From: ATX-6F1 sp943369485
GTDB lineage: Bacteria; Cyanobacteriota; Cyanobacteriia; PCC-6307; Cyanobiaceae
Direction: 5' to 3'
Assembly: GCA_943369485.1 (NCBI GenBank)
Contig: CALRNH020000012.1
Location: forward strand, 43,471-107,470
DNA: 64,000 nucleotides
Of this stretch, positions 18,251 through 27,005 are shown piece by piece. The position numbers were made by a program, and so were the translations under genes. The number at the start of each line of letters is the position of its first letter. Within the stretch, counting starts at the first letter, position 1. A model generated the notes under the pieces. It made no database searches. It was given only the letters and a program-made list of their open reading frames with translations, and was not told where the DNA came from.

Positions 18251-19318
18251 GTGCGCATCGGACTGATCAACGCCTACAGCACCCTGAACCTCGGGGATGC
18301 GGCCATCTACAGCGCTTTCCGCAAGCTGCTGCCGCAGGCTGATCTGGTGGCGTGCGTTCAGGACCAGAACCCTGATCCAGGGCTGGGGGTCGATTTTCTC
18401 TCGAAGCGCCCACGGGACTGTGGGGCCTACGTGAGTGTGGGGGGAGACATCTTCAACAACTCCCGGGAGTGGTTCGTCACCAAGGCTTTTCTTCAGAATC
18501 TGGCGGAATTGCGACGCAGTCCGAAGCACACCATCCTGTTCGGTCAGTCCATTCCTCGGTCGTGCCATGGGCTGAGTTTCCTCCTGCTCAGTCAGAGCCT
18601 GCGGGGCCTGGCCGCCGTGTGTGTGCGAGACGCCGAGAGTCACAGACGTCTTTGTCAGTCAGGAGTTCAGGCGCGGCTTTCCTTTGATGTCGCCTTTGCG
18701 CTGGAGGGTTCGGAGCTTGCCCGAGAACGGGCGCTGGACATGCTTGGACGTCTGGGCATCGATCCTGCCAGGGCTGCGGTGTTGTCGGTGCGGGGTTTCG
18801 ACAGCATGTACGGCCACGACAATGCACGCTTCGTGGATGGGATGGCGCAGCTCTGCCAGCGGCTTTTTCTACAGGATCGTATCCCGGTCGTCTTGATTCA
18901 GTCCCGCGCTTACGGGGCCGACAACGACCTTGAAGTGGCCGAGGCCATCCTGGAGAGGTTTCCCGGCACCAGGATTTTTGATCCCTTTCTGGAGGATGCG
19001 AGTGTGCCGAGCTGGCAATTGGCGATGGCCCTGTTCTCCCTGGTGGATCTCGTCATTGCGGTGCGTTTTCATACGGCCGTTCTGGCCCTGGCTGCTGGAC
19101 GTGTTCCGTATCATCTCCATTATTCCAATAAGGGCAGAGATCTTTGCCAGCGACTGAACCTGCCCGGATGCGATCTGGCAAGCCTTGATCCGCAAGCCAC
19201 ACTGGATGCGATCCTGGCTACGGGAGGCCTCCGCTTCAGCCATGGTGTGATCCGCAAGCAGGTGCTGGCAGATTTCCGTTGGTGCCTGGATCAATTGCCC
19301 GAGGATCGGAGGCCCTGA
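18251..19318 (+). CDS. polysaccharide pyruvyl transferase family protein
   Basis: The GTG start at 18251 gives 355 residues. The family pattern is present: NLGDAAIYSAF near the N-terminus, YVSVGGDIFNNS, LFGQSIP, a second nucleotide-type half with VLSVRGFDSM, and VIAVRFHTAVLALAAGRVP near residue 280, the conserved R-x-H loop. These enzymes are GT-B-like and typically transfer pyruvate from phosphoenolpyruvate to a sugar as a ketal, giving the polymer negative charge. Some relatives act as sugar transferases, so the exact reaction is open. About 240 non-coding bases precede it. It is the last polysaccharide gene before the signalling genes. Confidence 0.83.
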   Translation: MRIGLINAYSTLNLGDAAIYSAFRKLLPQADLVACVQDQNPDPGLGVDFLSKRPRDCGAYVSVGGDIFNNSREWFVTKAFLQNLAELRRSPKHTILFGQSIPRSCHGLSFLLLSQSLRGLAAVCVRDAESHRRLCQSGVQARLSFDVAFALEGSELARERALDMLGRLGIDPARAAVLSVRGFDSMYGHDNARFVDGMAQLCQRLFLQDRIPVVLIQSRAYGADNDLEVAEAILERFPGTRIFDPFLEDASVPSWQLAMALFSLVDLVIAVRFHTAVLALAAGRVPYHLHYSNKGRDLCQRLNLPGCDLASLDPQATLDAILATGGLRFSHGVIRKQVLADFRWCLDQLPEDRRP

Positions 19319-19510
19319 TGGTCAGGGGTTGTGCAATGTTGTCAGCCGCCCCAGGGGCAAATTCCCTTTGATTGGATGGCTATATTCCTGCCGCTTGGGT
19401 TTCACCCTGAGGATTCAGCCGGTGGATAGGCGTCAAGATTGCACGGTCGCAGCAAGGGAGCGAAGCCTTGTGCCCCTTGATGAACAATTGAGGCTCGGTG
19501 CGGGTCTGCC

Positions 19511-19537
19511 ATGACCTCTGGAAGACCCGTCTATAGT
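19511..19537 (+). promoter_or_regulatory. possible promoter for the signalling gene series
   Basis: TATAGT at 19532-19537 resembles a -10 box and ATGACC at 19511-19516 a weak -35 box with 15-base spacing. It lies 27 bases before the PAS-protein ATG. The spacing is short, so support is weak. Confidence 0.3.
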
Positions 19538-19563
19538 GACAGGGGCAGACAAGCGGTGGCTCC

Positions 19564-19917
19564 ATGATCAGAATCGACGAGTTGAGGTCCAATGACCTTC
19601 CCTTTGTGCGTGCGGATCAAGAAGGGATTGTTGAAGAAATCAATGAGGCCTTCCAAAGGGTTTATGGCTGGTTGCCTGAGGACATCATCGGACAATCTCT
19701 TGGTCTTATTTTGCCTTCCTACTTCAAGGATGCGCATCACCTTGGATTTTCCCGCTTCAGAATCACCGAGGGTGTGGGATCAGAGGTTCTAAACCACCCC
19801 CTGAAGCTCAAGACCGTCTGCAAGGATCAACGGGAGATTGAGTCAGAGCATTTTATTGTTGCGGAGCGCCAGGGTGCGACATGGAGCTTTGCAGCCACCC
19901 TGACACCGCTGGAGTGA
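19564..19917 (+). CDS. single PAS-domain protein
   Basis: The 117-residue product is one PAS domain: VRADQEGIVEEINEAFQRVYG, then EDIIGQSLGLILPSYF, the usual PAS core, and a C-terminal strand ending FAATLTPLE. There is no output domain. The stop is four bases before the TTG of the hybrid kinase that follows in another frame. It could be a free sensory module for that kinase. It could also be the detached first domain of a longer ancestral PAS-PAS-kinase. Which is right cannot be decided from one genome. Confidence 0.8.
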   Translation: MIRIDELRSNDLPFVRADQEGIVEEINEAFQRVYGWLPEDIIGQSLGLILPSYFKDAHHLGFSRFRITEGVGSEVLNHPLKLKTVCKDQREIESEHFIVAERQGATWSFAATLTPLE

Positions 19918-19921
19918 CGGC

Positions 19922-21565
19922 TTGTCTTTGGCTTCCCTTCAGGATCAACTCCGGCAGACGCTCGGCAGGCTCGAAGCTGCTCTGAGTTGCGTTGAGGATT
20001 CTCTGGTCCTCACCGATTTCGCTGGACGGGTCGAGTGGACCAACCGAGCTTTTGATCAACTGGTGGGGCGTCCCCGTCTGCAGTCTCTCGGTCAGTCCTT
20101 GCCTGATCTGCTGCCCCAACGCTACGAGAATGGTCAATCCCTTGCCTCCGGAGACCTGCTGCTCTGGGCCCGAAACGGACCTGGTCGTTCCATCTGGGAC
20201 CTGACCCCACAGCCCCCCCGCGAGGTGCTGGAGGTGAAATGGTCGCCAGTGAATCTCAGTAACGATGCCTCGTTGATCTTTGTGTTTCGAGATCTGAGTG
20301 ACATCGTCAGGGTCAAGGATCAACTTACCCATAGTCGTGATTTTCTTGAGCAGGAAGTCTCGACTCGAACCCTCGAACTGCAGGAGGCTCGGGATGTTGC
20401 ACTGGCTGCCAGTGGTGCCATGGGTGACTTTTTGGCCAATATCAGTCATGAGATTCGCACACCGATGAATGCCGTGATCGGCATGACCGAATTATTGCTT
20501 GACACATCGCTTGACCCCCAGCAGCTTGAGCTTGTCGAGACGATCCAAAGCAGTGGCGACATCTTGCTCAAATTGATAAATGACATCCTGGATCTTTCCA
20601 AGATAAAGGCAAGACAGATGTTGCTTCAGAGTGAGTTACTAGATATCAAGGAATTAGTGGGTGACTGCTGCCGCATCATGGAAGCTTCGATCGCCATGAA
20701 GGGGTTGCAGCTTGATGTTCATCTTGAGCCAGATCTTCCCGAGCGGTTGATTGGCGATGCTTTAAGAATAAGGCAAATTGTATTAAATTTACTCAACAAC
20801 GCAGTTAAGTTCACTGATTCAGGGTTTATCCGCATCGGAGTTTCCTGGCTTGGCCGTTCAGATAACGAGATCGATCTCATCCTTCGCATCGAAGACAGTG
20901 GCAGAGGAATCTCGCCCGCGTTCATGCCCAACCTTTTCAAGGGGTTCTCTCAGGAAACAGGTCATTCTGAGCTGAAAGAGGGGACGGGCCTTGGCCTTGC
21001 CATCTGCGAGCGCTTGTGTGAGTTGATGGGTGGGAGCATTGCCGTGGATAGTCAAGTGGGTCGAGGGAGTTGTTTCCGTGTCAACCTCCCCATCAAGACC
21101 GCCAGGAGCGTCGCGCCTGGATTCCAGCCCATGGTGGCGCCTTCGATGGGGCCAGATTCACTCGAGATCAAAGTGCTGGTGGCGGAAGATAACCGCGTCA
21201 ATCAGCGGGTGCTGGAGCTGCTGCTGGCCAAGTTGCATCTCGTGGCTGAGTTTGTCGCCGATGGGCAGGCTGCCGTGGATCGTCTCGTCGATGGCGGGAT
21301 CGACCTGGTCCTGATGGATCTTCAGATGCCGAAGCTTGATGGTCTTGAGGCGACCAGGCTGATTCGGCTCAGGGCAGTCGATCAGCCCTACGTAGTGGCC
21401 CTCACGGCTTTTGCCTTCAATGAGCATCAACAGCAATGTCTGGAAGCGGGGATGAATGATTTCCTCAGCAAACCGGTCCGGCTCCCCGATCTCAAGCAGG
21501 CTCTTGATCGCTTTCAGCTCTGGCGTGAAACGCGCCTCGAGTCCACCCACACCGAAAACCCATGA
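19922..21565 (+). CDS. PAS-containing hybrid histidine kinase
   Basis: The TTG at 19922 is the only reasonable start close to the preceding stop; the product has 547 residues. Residues about 8-140 are a PAS domain (ALSCVEDSLVLTDFAGRVEW). A short coiled coil follows, then the DHp domain with H176 in ISHEIRTPMNAVIGM, the N-box LLNNAVKFTDS, the G1 box EDSGRGIS and the G2 box GTGLGLAICE. The C-terminal receiver has LVAEDN and D466 in LVLMDLQMP. There is no membrane segment, so it senses a cytoplasmic signal or partner. It overlaps the HPt gene by 4 bases (ATGA), so its receiver phosphate most likely goes to that HPt. Confidence 0.9.
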   Translation: MSLASLQDQLRQTLGRLEAALSCVEDSLVLTDFAGRVEWTNRAFDQLVGRPRLQSLGQSLPDLLPQRYENGQSLASGDLLLWARNGPGRSIWDLTPQPPREVLEVKWSPVNLSNDASLIFVFRDLSDIVRVKDQLTHSRDFLEQEVSTRTLELQEARDVALAASGAMGDFLANISHEIRTPMNAVIGMTELLLDTSLDPQQLELVETIQSSGDILLKLINDILDLSKIKARQMLLQSELLDIKELVGDCCRIMEASIAMKGLQLDVHLEPDLPERLIGDALRIRQIVLNLLNNAVKFTDSGFIRIGVSWLGRSDNEIDLILRIEDSGRGISPAFMPNLFKGFSQETGHSELKEGTGLGLAICERLCELMGGSIAVDSQVGRGSCFRVNLPIKTARSVAPGFQPMVAPSMGPDSLEIKVLVAEDNRVNQRVLELLLAKLHLVAEFVADGQAAVDRLVDGGIDLVLMDLQMPKLDGLEATRLIRLRAVDQPYVVALTAFAFNEHQQQCLEAGMNDFLSKPVRLPDLKQALDRFQLWRETRLESTHTENP

Positions 21566-21930
21566 GTTCCGAGAGCCCCCCAGCGATCGATCCCCAGGCC
21601 TGGGAGGACCTGAGGGCAATGGGCGGTGAAGACGCTGACAGCATGGTCAGTGAATTGATCGCCCTTTACCTTGAAGATGCTGCGGTGCTGGTGGCCTCGT
21701 TGGAAAGCGCCCATCGGGTGGATGACCGACAGCGCCTGGAGCAGTTGGCCCATGCCCTCCGCTCCCCCAGCGGCAGCCTTGGAGCCCTGGCGCTGGCCGA
21801 GGTTTGTCGTCAGCTGGAGCAACAGTCCGCCAGCGCGGATCGCCCCCAGCTGGACAACCTGATGAGCACCTTGATGGAGGCTTACGAGCGGGTGGTGGAC
21901 CATCTCACACGCTGGGAGGGACAACCTTGA
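21562..21930 (+). CDS. stand-alone HPt phosphotransfer protein
   Basis: The 122-residue product is helical and carries the HPt motif LAHALRSPSGSLGALALAEV with phospho-acceptor H64. It starts inside the stop of the hybrid kinase and its own stop overlaps the TTG of the REC-PP2C gene (TTGA at 21927). In multistep relays HPt proteins carry phosphate from one receiver to another. The order kinase-receiver, HPt, receiver-phosphatase, with 4-base overlaps, is strong context evidence for a His-Asp-His-Asp relay ending at D55 of the next protein. Confidence 0.88.
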   Translation: MSSESPPAIDPQAWEDLRAMGGEDADSMVSELIALYLEDAAVLVASLESAHRVDDRQRLEQLAHALRSPSGSLGALALAEVCRQLEQQSASADRPQLDNLMSTLMEAYERVVDHLTRWEGQP

Positions 21931-23099
21931 GACCCGATTTCAAGGTGCTTCTGATCGATGACGACCGCATCCTGCAGGCTCTGCTCAGCAGGGTTCTTCG
22001 CGGCGATGGCGCTGAGGTGATTCTGGCCAGTGATGGTCCAACGGGCCTGCAGCAGGCCCGTCTCCATCGACCTGAGTTGGTGCTTTGTGACTGGTGCATG
22101 GAGGGGATGGATGGCCTCGAAGTATGCAGACACTTCAAATCCGACCCGGAACTGGCGCCCACCTTTTTCGTTCTTCTGACCTCCCGCTCCAGCGTTGAAG
22201 ACCGGGTGAAGGGGCTGGACTGTGGCGCAGATGATTTTCTCTGCAAGCCTGTGGAGCCCTCCGAGTTGCTCGCCCGGGTCAGGGCGGGTCTGCGCCTGTT
22301 TCGAGTCAACCATGAACTGAGGCTCACCAGCCAGAAACTCGCAGAGCAACAACGACTCCTGGACAAGGAACTGACCCTGGCCGCCGATTACGTGCGATCC
22401 ATCCTTCCTCCGCCGATGGCGGGAAGTCTTGCCATTACCAGCGCCTATCAACCTTCTCAGAAACTTGGAGGAGATTGCTTCGATTTCTACGACCTTGATG
22501 CAGAGCATGTGATTCTCTACATGCTGGATGTTTCAGGCCATGGACTTGCTGCTGCCTTGCCATCGATTTCAATTCATAATCTGCTGCGCACCTTCTCCAG
22601 GACATCGGCCATTTTGTTTCAACCGGATGAAGTGCTGAGGTATCTCAACTCAGTCTTTCAAATGGAGCGCCATGAGCATCGATTCTTTACGATGTGGTAC
22701 GGGATTTACAATCGTACAACCCGTCAGTTGAGCTATGCGAGTGCTGGACACCCGCCTGCACTTCTGGTGTCTTGTTTGGGGACCTCAAGCCCAAGGATTG
22801 ATCAGCTCACCACTCGTGGCATGCCAATTGGCCTATTTGAGTCGTCGCATTACGAACGTAGTTCCATCACGATTGAGCCTATGGCCTGTCTTTACGTGTT
22901 CACTGATGGAATCTATGAACTTGTGCACTCCGATGGATCAGTTGGTAACTATGAAGCCTTTGTATCGTTCATGGAAGATCAGGTCATGGGAAGTGAGTGT
23001 GAACCTGATCAATTACTGAACCGCATGCTTGACGATTCAGGATCGTCTGACTTTCCGGATGATTGTTCAATGCTACGCGCCTGCTTTTCAGCCTCCTGA
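21927..23099 (+). CDS. response regulator with PP2C (RsbU/SpoIIE-type) phosphatase output
   Basis: An in-frame start at 21804 lies inside the HPt gene, so I use the TTG at 21927, which overlaps the HPt stop; the product has 390 residues. Residues about 5-125 are a receiver with LLIDDDR, D55 in LVLCDW and a late KP. A helical linker follows. Residues about 170-390 are a SpoIIE-type PP2C domain with metal ligands in LGGDCFDFYDLD (D183) and LDVSGHG (D201), then SAGHPPALL and FTDGIYEL. Such enzymes dephosphorylate a Ser in STAS proteins, releasing the partner switch. Likely substrates here are the STAS protein encoded convergently and the STAS domain of the sugar transferase at 4462-5460; the second is inference. 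Confidence 0.9.
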   Translation: MRPDFKVLLIDDDRILQALLSRVLRGDGAEVILASDGPTGLQQARLHRPELVLCDWCMEGMDGLEVCRHFKSDPELAPTFFVLLTSRSSVEDRVKGLDCGADDFLCKPVEPSELLARVRAGLRLFRVNHELRLTSQKLAEQQRLLDKELTLAADYVRSILPPPMAGSLAITSAYQPSQKLGGDCFDFYDLDAEHVILYMLDVSGHGLAAALPSISIHNLLRTFSRTSAILFQPDEVLRYLNSVFQMERHEHRFFTMWYGIYNRTTRQLSYASAGHPPALLVSCLGTSSPRIDQLTTRGMPIGLFESSHYERSSITIEPMACLYVFTDGIYELVHSDGSVGNYEAFVSFMEDQVMGSECEPDQLLNRMLDDSGSSDFPDDCSMLRACFSAS

Positions 23100-23405
23100 T
23101 TGATGGAAGCTGGTCTGGCTGGTGTGGATGGAAAACACCCCATCCGTGCCCGTGAGCTCCAGCACCAATCTGACCTGGGGGTTGAGACCACAGAGGTGCA
23201 AGCTGCGGTTGGCCTCACGGGTCTTCTTGAGACAGGTGATGAGGGAGCCGAACCCATTGCTGTCCATGAAGGTCACCGCCTCCAGGTCGATCAGCAGCGT
23301 GTCGTGGCCGGCGTCGATGGCCTCACCGATCTCCCGACGCAGCTGGTTTCCCATTGTGGCGTCCAACACTCCGACGGGATGCAGGATGCTCGCTCGTGGC
23401 TCCAT
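23088..23405 (-). CDS. STAS-domain anti-anti-sigma factor-like protein
   Basis: The ATG at 23405 has GGAAG four bases upstream and is preferred over a GTG at 23465. The 105-residue product is a single STAS domain with the phosphorylation motif TFMDSNGFGSL (D48, S49). The later segment NPQVRLVLELTG resembles SPQVRLALSLAG in the STAS part of the sugar transferase fusion, so the two may share an RsbW-type partner. Its 3' end overlaps the convergent REC-PP2C gene by 12 bases. The presumed cycle is phosphorylation by an RsbW-like kinase (the only one in the window is at 3974-4456) and dephosphorylation by the PP2C protein. Confidence 0.88.
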   Translation of the reverse strand: MEPRASILHPVGVLDATMGNQLRREIGEAIDAGHDTLLIDLEAVTFMDSNGFGSLITCLKKTREANRSLHLCGLNPQVRLVLELTGTDGVFSIHTSQTSFHQSGG

Positions 23406-24020
23406 GGTCTTCCGATCGATGGGGGGACTGCTCGCAAACCAGAGGTCGTCTGAGAACTCTGGCACTCCTAGTATCCACAGGCAGGGCGCGAGGTCTCAAG
23501 TGACCTTGACGAATCTGCTCCATGGCTGACGCGGGTCTCGAACACTCCTGTTCAGACTGCCGGCTGTCCCAGTTGCCGCGGGGAAGCCCATGGTTCACAG
23601 CACTGATGCTCAATGCTCGGCGTTAGGAAAGCTGCCCCACCGGCAAGGGTGGCTCGCTGCACTCCCTGCCCAAGGCGGTGACGTGGTTGCTGGGCGCTGA
23701 ACAACAACCCCTCCCGCGCTGATGTCCAGGAGGACTGGGCCCGCTCAAGTTGGGCGACCAGCTGGATGGTTTGGCCCCGACGGCAGAGGGGCTGGTGCCC
23801 TTAGGCTGCGCCGATGGCTTTGGCGGCTTCCCCATCTGCTGATCCAGCGGCAGCCTGCGTTCTGCCTGCCACTGGGGCATCAACCTGAGCGAAGAAGGCG
23901 ATGCCCATGGCCGCTGCGTCAACGCTTCTGGCCACGACCGATGGCCCCTTTGACCTCGGGCTCATCCAGCAGAGGCTCCCATTTGGCGAGCGCCAAGGCC
24001 TCAACTCCATTGAACGGATG
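23406..24020. other. degenerate stretch without a supported gene
   Basis: About 600 bases with only short, broken reading frames on both strands. Fragments on the plus strand (for example around 23640-23900) switch frame and meet stops, which suggests decay of a former gene, but I recognise no family. The polysaccharide and signalling region ends here and the housekeeping part begins. Confidence 0.4.
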
Positions 24021-25229
24021 TCAGATGGAAGCGGCTGGCTGCTTCTGGCCCATCGCCTGGAGATCGCCCGGCCCCGCCGCAGCGGCGGCCTCGAGGGCCT
24101 CACGGCGCGTGAGCGCAATCGATTGGAGCCGTTTCTGGGCGGGATTCCAGAGGATGTATTGGAAGCACTCGGGGATCTGCCTGAGCGTGAGGGTCTTGAC
24201 CCCTGAAAGCAGATGGGCGTTGCGCTCATGGGCTTCCCGAAGCCGGTAGTTGGGGATCCGGGCCGACAGGTGATGAATGCTGTGATAGCCGATGTCGGCG
24301 GAGAACCAATTGAGCAGTGCCGGCAGCTTCAGGTAGCTGGAACCCTCGATCGAGCCCTTGATCGAGCTCCATCCTTCGGTGCCGTGGGCATAGGAACCCT
24401 CGTAGTTGTGCTGGACGAAGAAGATGCAGATGAAGATCGCCGCCGAAAAGGCCATCACGATCGAATAGACGCTCCAGAACAGGCCGAGCCCCAGCCAGCG
24501 GCCCATGGCGAACCAGAGGGCCAGCACGCAGATGTTGTTGGCCAGCAGATCCCAGAACTCCCCCTGGGTGTACCAGTGGCGGGTGTGCCCGGTGCGCAGC
24601 TTGTCGATCAGACCCAGCACCAGGGCCAGCCGGGGCTTGATCACGAGGTAGAAGAAGCCCCCGGGGATCAGCATTAGCGGCTGGCGCAGGAACGCGTAGA
24701 ACGCCTGGCCCCGGGTGCTCAGCTCCAGGAACTGATCCGTGGTGATCAGGGCTGAGGGGCCGCGGTACAGCTCCCAGTTGCCGTTGTGGCGGTGGTGATA
24801 GTCGTGGCCCCTGGACCAGGGGTACTGGGGAATGGCATTGACCACCCCCAGCAGGAAGCCCACGGCCCGATTCACCCTGGGGGAGCTGAACAGGGAGCCA
24901 TGGCCGCAATCGTGCATCAGCGAAAAGCAGCGCGATGAGAACAGCACCATCAGCGTGATCAACGGCAGCAGGAGCCACCAGGCGGTGTGGGCGGCCAAGG
25001 GCACCAGCGCCCAGAGCAGCATCACGGGGCCAAGGGTGTTGAGCAGCTGCCAGGCGCCCCGGAGGTCGCTGCTGTCCATGTAGGGCCGGAGGCTGAAGTC
25101 CGAGCGCAGGGGGGTGGGCTGTAGGTGATCGGTGGGCGTTGGGGGCAAAGGGCGCCTCGGCTGGGTGCGGGCCATGGACAAGGCGAACTCGGCGGCGGCG
25201 CCGAAGAAGGGGTTCTGGATCTGCCCCAT
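24021..25229 (-). CDS. membrane fatty acid desaturase
   Basis: Using the ATG at 25229 the product has 402 residues (a TTG at 25250 would add seven). The three histidine boxes of membrane di-iron desaturases are present in order: HDCGHG near residue 107, HDYHH near 143 and HSIHH near 309. Pairs of hydrophobic segments lie before the first box and around residues 240-275. These enzymes insert a double bond into lipid-linked acyl chains using ferredoxin. Box spacing resembles the acyl-lipid omega-type group more than DesC or CrtR, but regiospecificity cannot be set from the sequence. It stands alone, with the porin gene 54 bases upstream in the same direction. Confidence 0.85.
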   Translation of the reverse strand: MGQIQNPFFGAAAEFALSMARTQPRRPLPPTPTDHLQPTPLRSDFSLRPYMDSSDLRGAWQLLNTLGPVMLLWALVPLAAHTAWWLLLPLITLMVLFSSRCFSLMHDCGHGSLFSSPRVNRAVGFLLGVVNAIPQYPWSRGHDYHHRHNGNWELYRGPSALITTDQFLELSTRGQAFYAFLRQPLMLIPGGFFYLVIKPRLALVLGLIDKLRTGHTRHWYTQGEFWDLLANNICVLALWFAMGRWLGLGLFWSVYSIVMAFSAAIFICIFFVQHNYEGSYAHGTEGWSSIKGSIEGSSYLKLPALLNWFSADIGYHSIHHLSARIPNYRLREAHERNAHLLSGVKTLTLRQIPECFQYILWNPAQKRLQSIALTRREALEAAAAAGPGDLQAMGQKQPAASI

Positions 25230-25283
25230 GCGCTGCCTGACCTGAGCCAAGGTTAGCCATGCCTCCGCACGGCAGTGCGGGGC

Positions 25284-26867
25284 TCAGAACTTGATCGTGG
25301 TCTGCAGAAGCACCCCCAGGTCGCTGAAGCGGCCACCGGCGTTCTGGGCGCCGGCGGCGTTGCGGGTCAACTGGCCGAAGGGTCGGCTCAGGTAGAAAAC
25401 CGCTGGGGTCACGGTGATCCTGTCGCTCATCGACAGTGCGTACCAGAGCTCGAAGGCGACGTTGCCATCGGCCGCCCGGCCCGTGCGCAGGCCCGTGGCC
25501 TGGGTGGGTTGACCCACGGCCGCCCCCAGGGCGTTGCCCTTCACCAGCGCATCCTTCCACTCCAGGGCCACGGACCAGGAGCGTGTGGCACGGACGTTGG
25601 TGAGGGCATTCAGGGGCTGGGGCGTGGGGAAGGCCTCGGCGTTCTGGCGGATCCAGCTGCTGCCCCAGCCGGCGCTCATCGAGGGGATCCAGCCGCTGCG
25701 CAGCGGTTGCCAGTAGCCACCGAGGGCCAGATTCCAACTCGAAGCGGCCGTCCCGCCGTCGCCGGCCGCCAGGATCGCGCTACCCAAGGTGGTGCCCACG
25801 TTGGCTCGGGTGCCGGCCTGGCCGCTCCGGAAGGCGGCGGCCAGTGCCCACTGGGGCGCCTGGTAGCCGACCTGGGCCGTGAGGTTGGCGCCGCTGTTGC
25901 CATTGAACAGACCACCGGCGGAAGCATCCCCGAACCGGCCCCGCTGGGCCACGTAGCTCACCGACGCCCCCCAGCGGCCCCGCCCCCTGGGCACCTCCTG
26001 GCGCCAGATCGCCGCCAGGGTGGCGCCGATGGCTTTGTTGTAGACCGCCGGAGCCCCGTAGAACGTGAAGAACTCCAGCAGCCGGTCGCCCCGGGTGCCG
26101 TACACCGAGGGAATGATCGCCAGGGCGTCGTGGTTCCGGCTCAGGGGACCGACCTGGATGGTGACCTCCCTGCCGATCGGGAAGCGGTAGAAAAGTCGGT
26201 CCAGTCGGACCACGTTCTCAGCGGCCAGGGAGCCTCCGCCTGGCCCGGTCAGGGTGGGGCTGAAGGCCGCATCAATCTTGGAGAGCCGCACCGGCGTGCC
26301 GTCGAAGGCGCTGGCGTTGAAGTTGCCGGAGCGCAGCCTTGTGTAGAGAAGGTCTTTGCCGGTGAAGCTGGTGCTGAGGATCAACCTCAGCTCGTAGTTG
26401 AGGCTGACGCCGTCGCGGGGGGTGTTGCCAGGGGTGGTGCCTGGCAGATTGGCGGCCACGTCACCCCCATAGGCTGTGCCCCCCAGCACGACATTGGCCA
26501 CGCCCGAGAGCGTCGTGGTGGTGGAGAAGGCCGTCGCCTCCAGCTGAGCCACCCGTCCCTCCAGCTCCGCGGCTCGCCCCTGCAGCTGCCTCAGCTCCGG
26601 GGCGAACTCCTCCCGCAGGCGCAGCAGCCCGTCGCTCAGAGCGGGGGATCGCTCCAGGCAGGACTGCAGCAGGGCCGCCGCCTCCCAGCGGCTGAGGGGG
26701 GCTGGGCCCAGGTCGGGGCGTTCAGGGAAGGCGCGGCCACAACCATGGCGTTCCAACACCGCTGCCAGATTCACCGTCTCCAGTGGCTCCGCCTGCGCCA
26801 CTGCTCCCGAGGTCGCCACGGCGACAGCCATGATCGAGGCGGGAACGGCCCGTGGAATCACCCCCAT
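25284..26867 (-). CDS. outer-membrane porin (cyanobacterial OprB/SLH type)
   Basis: The frame is open to 27044, but the ATG at 26867 gives a signal peptide (MGVIPRAVPASIMAVAVATS, cleavage after AQA) and avoids overlap with the divergent gene. The product has 527 residues. Residues about 30-80 resemble a weak SLH-like domain (LSRWEAAALLQSCL), followed by a coiled-coil segment (about 85-110). A long barrel region rich in alternating strands ends in Phe (TTIKF), as outer-membrane proteins do. Cyanobacterial porins of this type bind peptidoglycan through SLH and pass ions and small solutes, including iron. Substrate is unknown. Confidence 0.83.
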   Translation of the reverse strand: MGVIPRAVPASIMAVAVATSGAVAQAEPLETVNLAAVLERHGCGRAFPERPDLGPAPLSRWEAAALLQSCLERSPALSDGLLRLREEFAPELRQLQGRAAELEGRVAQLEATAFSTTTTLSGVANVVLGGTAYGGDVAANLPGTTPGNTPRDGVSLNYELRLILSTSFTGKDLLYTRLRSGNFNASAFDGTPVRLSKIDAAFSPTLTGPGGGSLAAENVVRLDRLFYRFPIGREVTIQVGPLSRNHDALAIIPSVYGTRGDRLLEFFTFYGAPAVYNKAIGATLAAIWRQEVPRGRGRWGASVSYVAQRGRFGDASAGGLFNGNSGANLTAQVGYQAPQWALAAAFRSGQAGTRANVGTTLGSAILAAGDGGTAASSWNLALGGYWQPLRSGWIPSMSAGWGSSWIRQNAEAFPTPQPLNALTNVRATRSWSVALEWKDALVKGNALGAAVGQPTQATGLRTGRAADGNVAFELWYALSMSDRITVTPAVFYLSRPFGQLTRNAAGAQNAGGRFSDLGVLLQTTIKF

Positions 26868-27005
26868 GGATTGGCTGGTCTGGCGAAGTGTTCTCGAGGC
26901 GCGAACCCTACGACTTGCCACTCTGGAAGCTTCCGGAAAGACGCTTTCACTGGTTGCCCCTAGCCTCGGAATGATTCCGTTGACGCCTCCCTCCCAGGAG
27001 CTCTT

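Noticed and set aside
24226..25737. Minus-strand open frame of 503 codons spanning the desaturase and porin
   Set aside because: It crosses two supported genes in another frame and is Pro/Gly/Arg-rich without motifs.
25275..26963. Plus-strand open frame of 562 codons
   Set aside because: It lies opposite the porin gene; composition is repetitive Gly/Ala/Gln and no motif is present.
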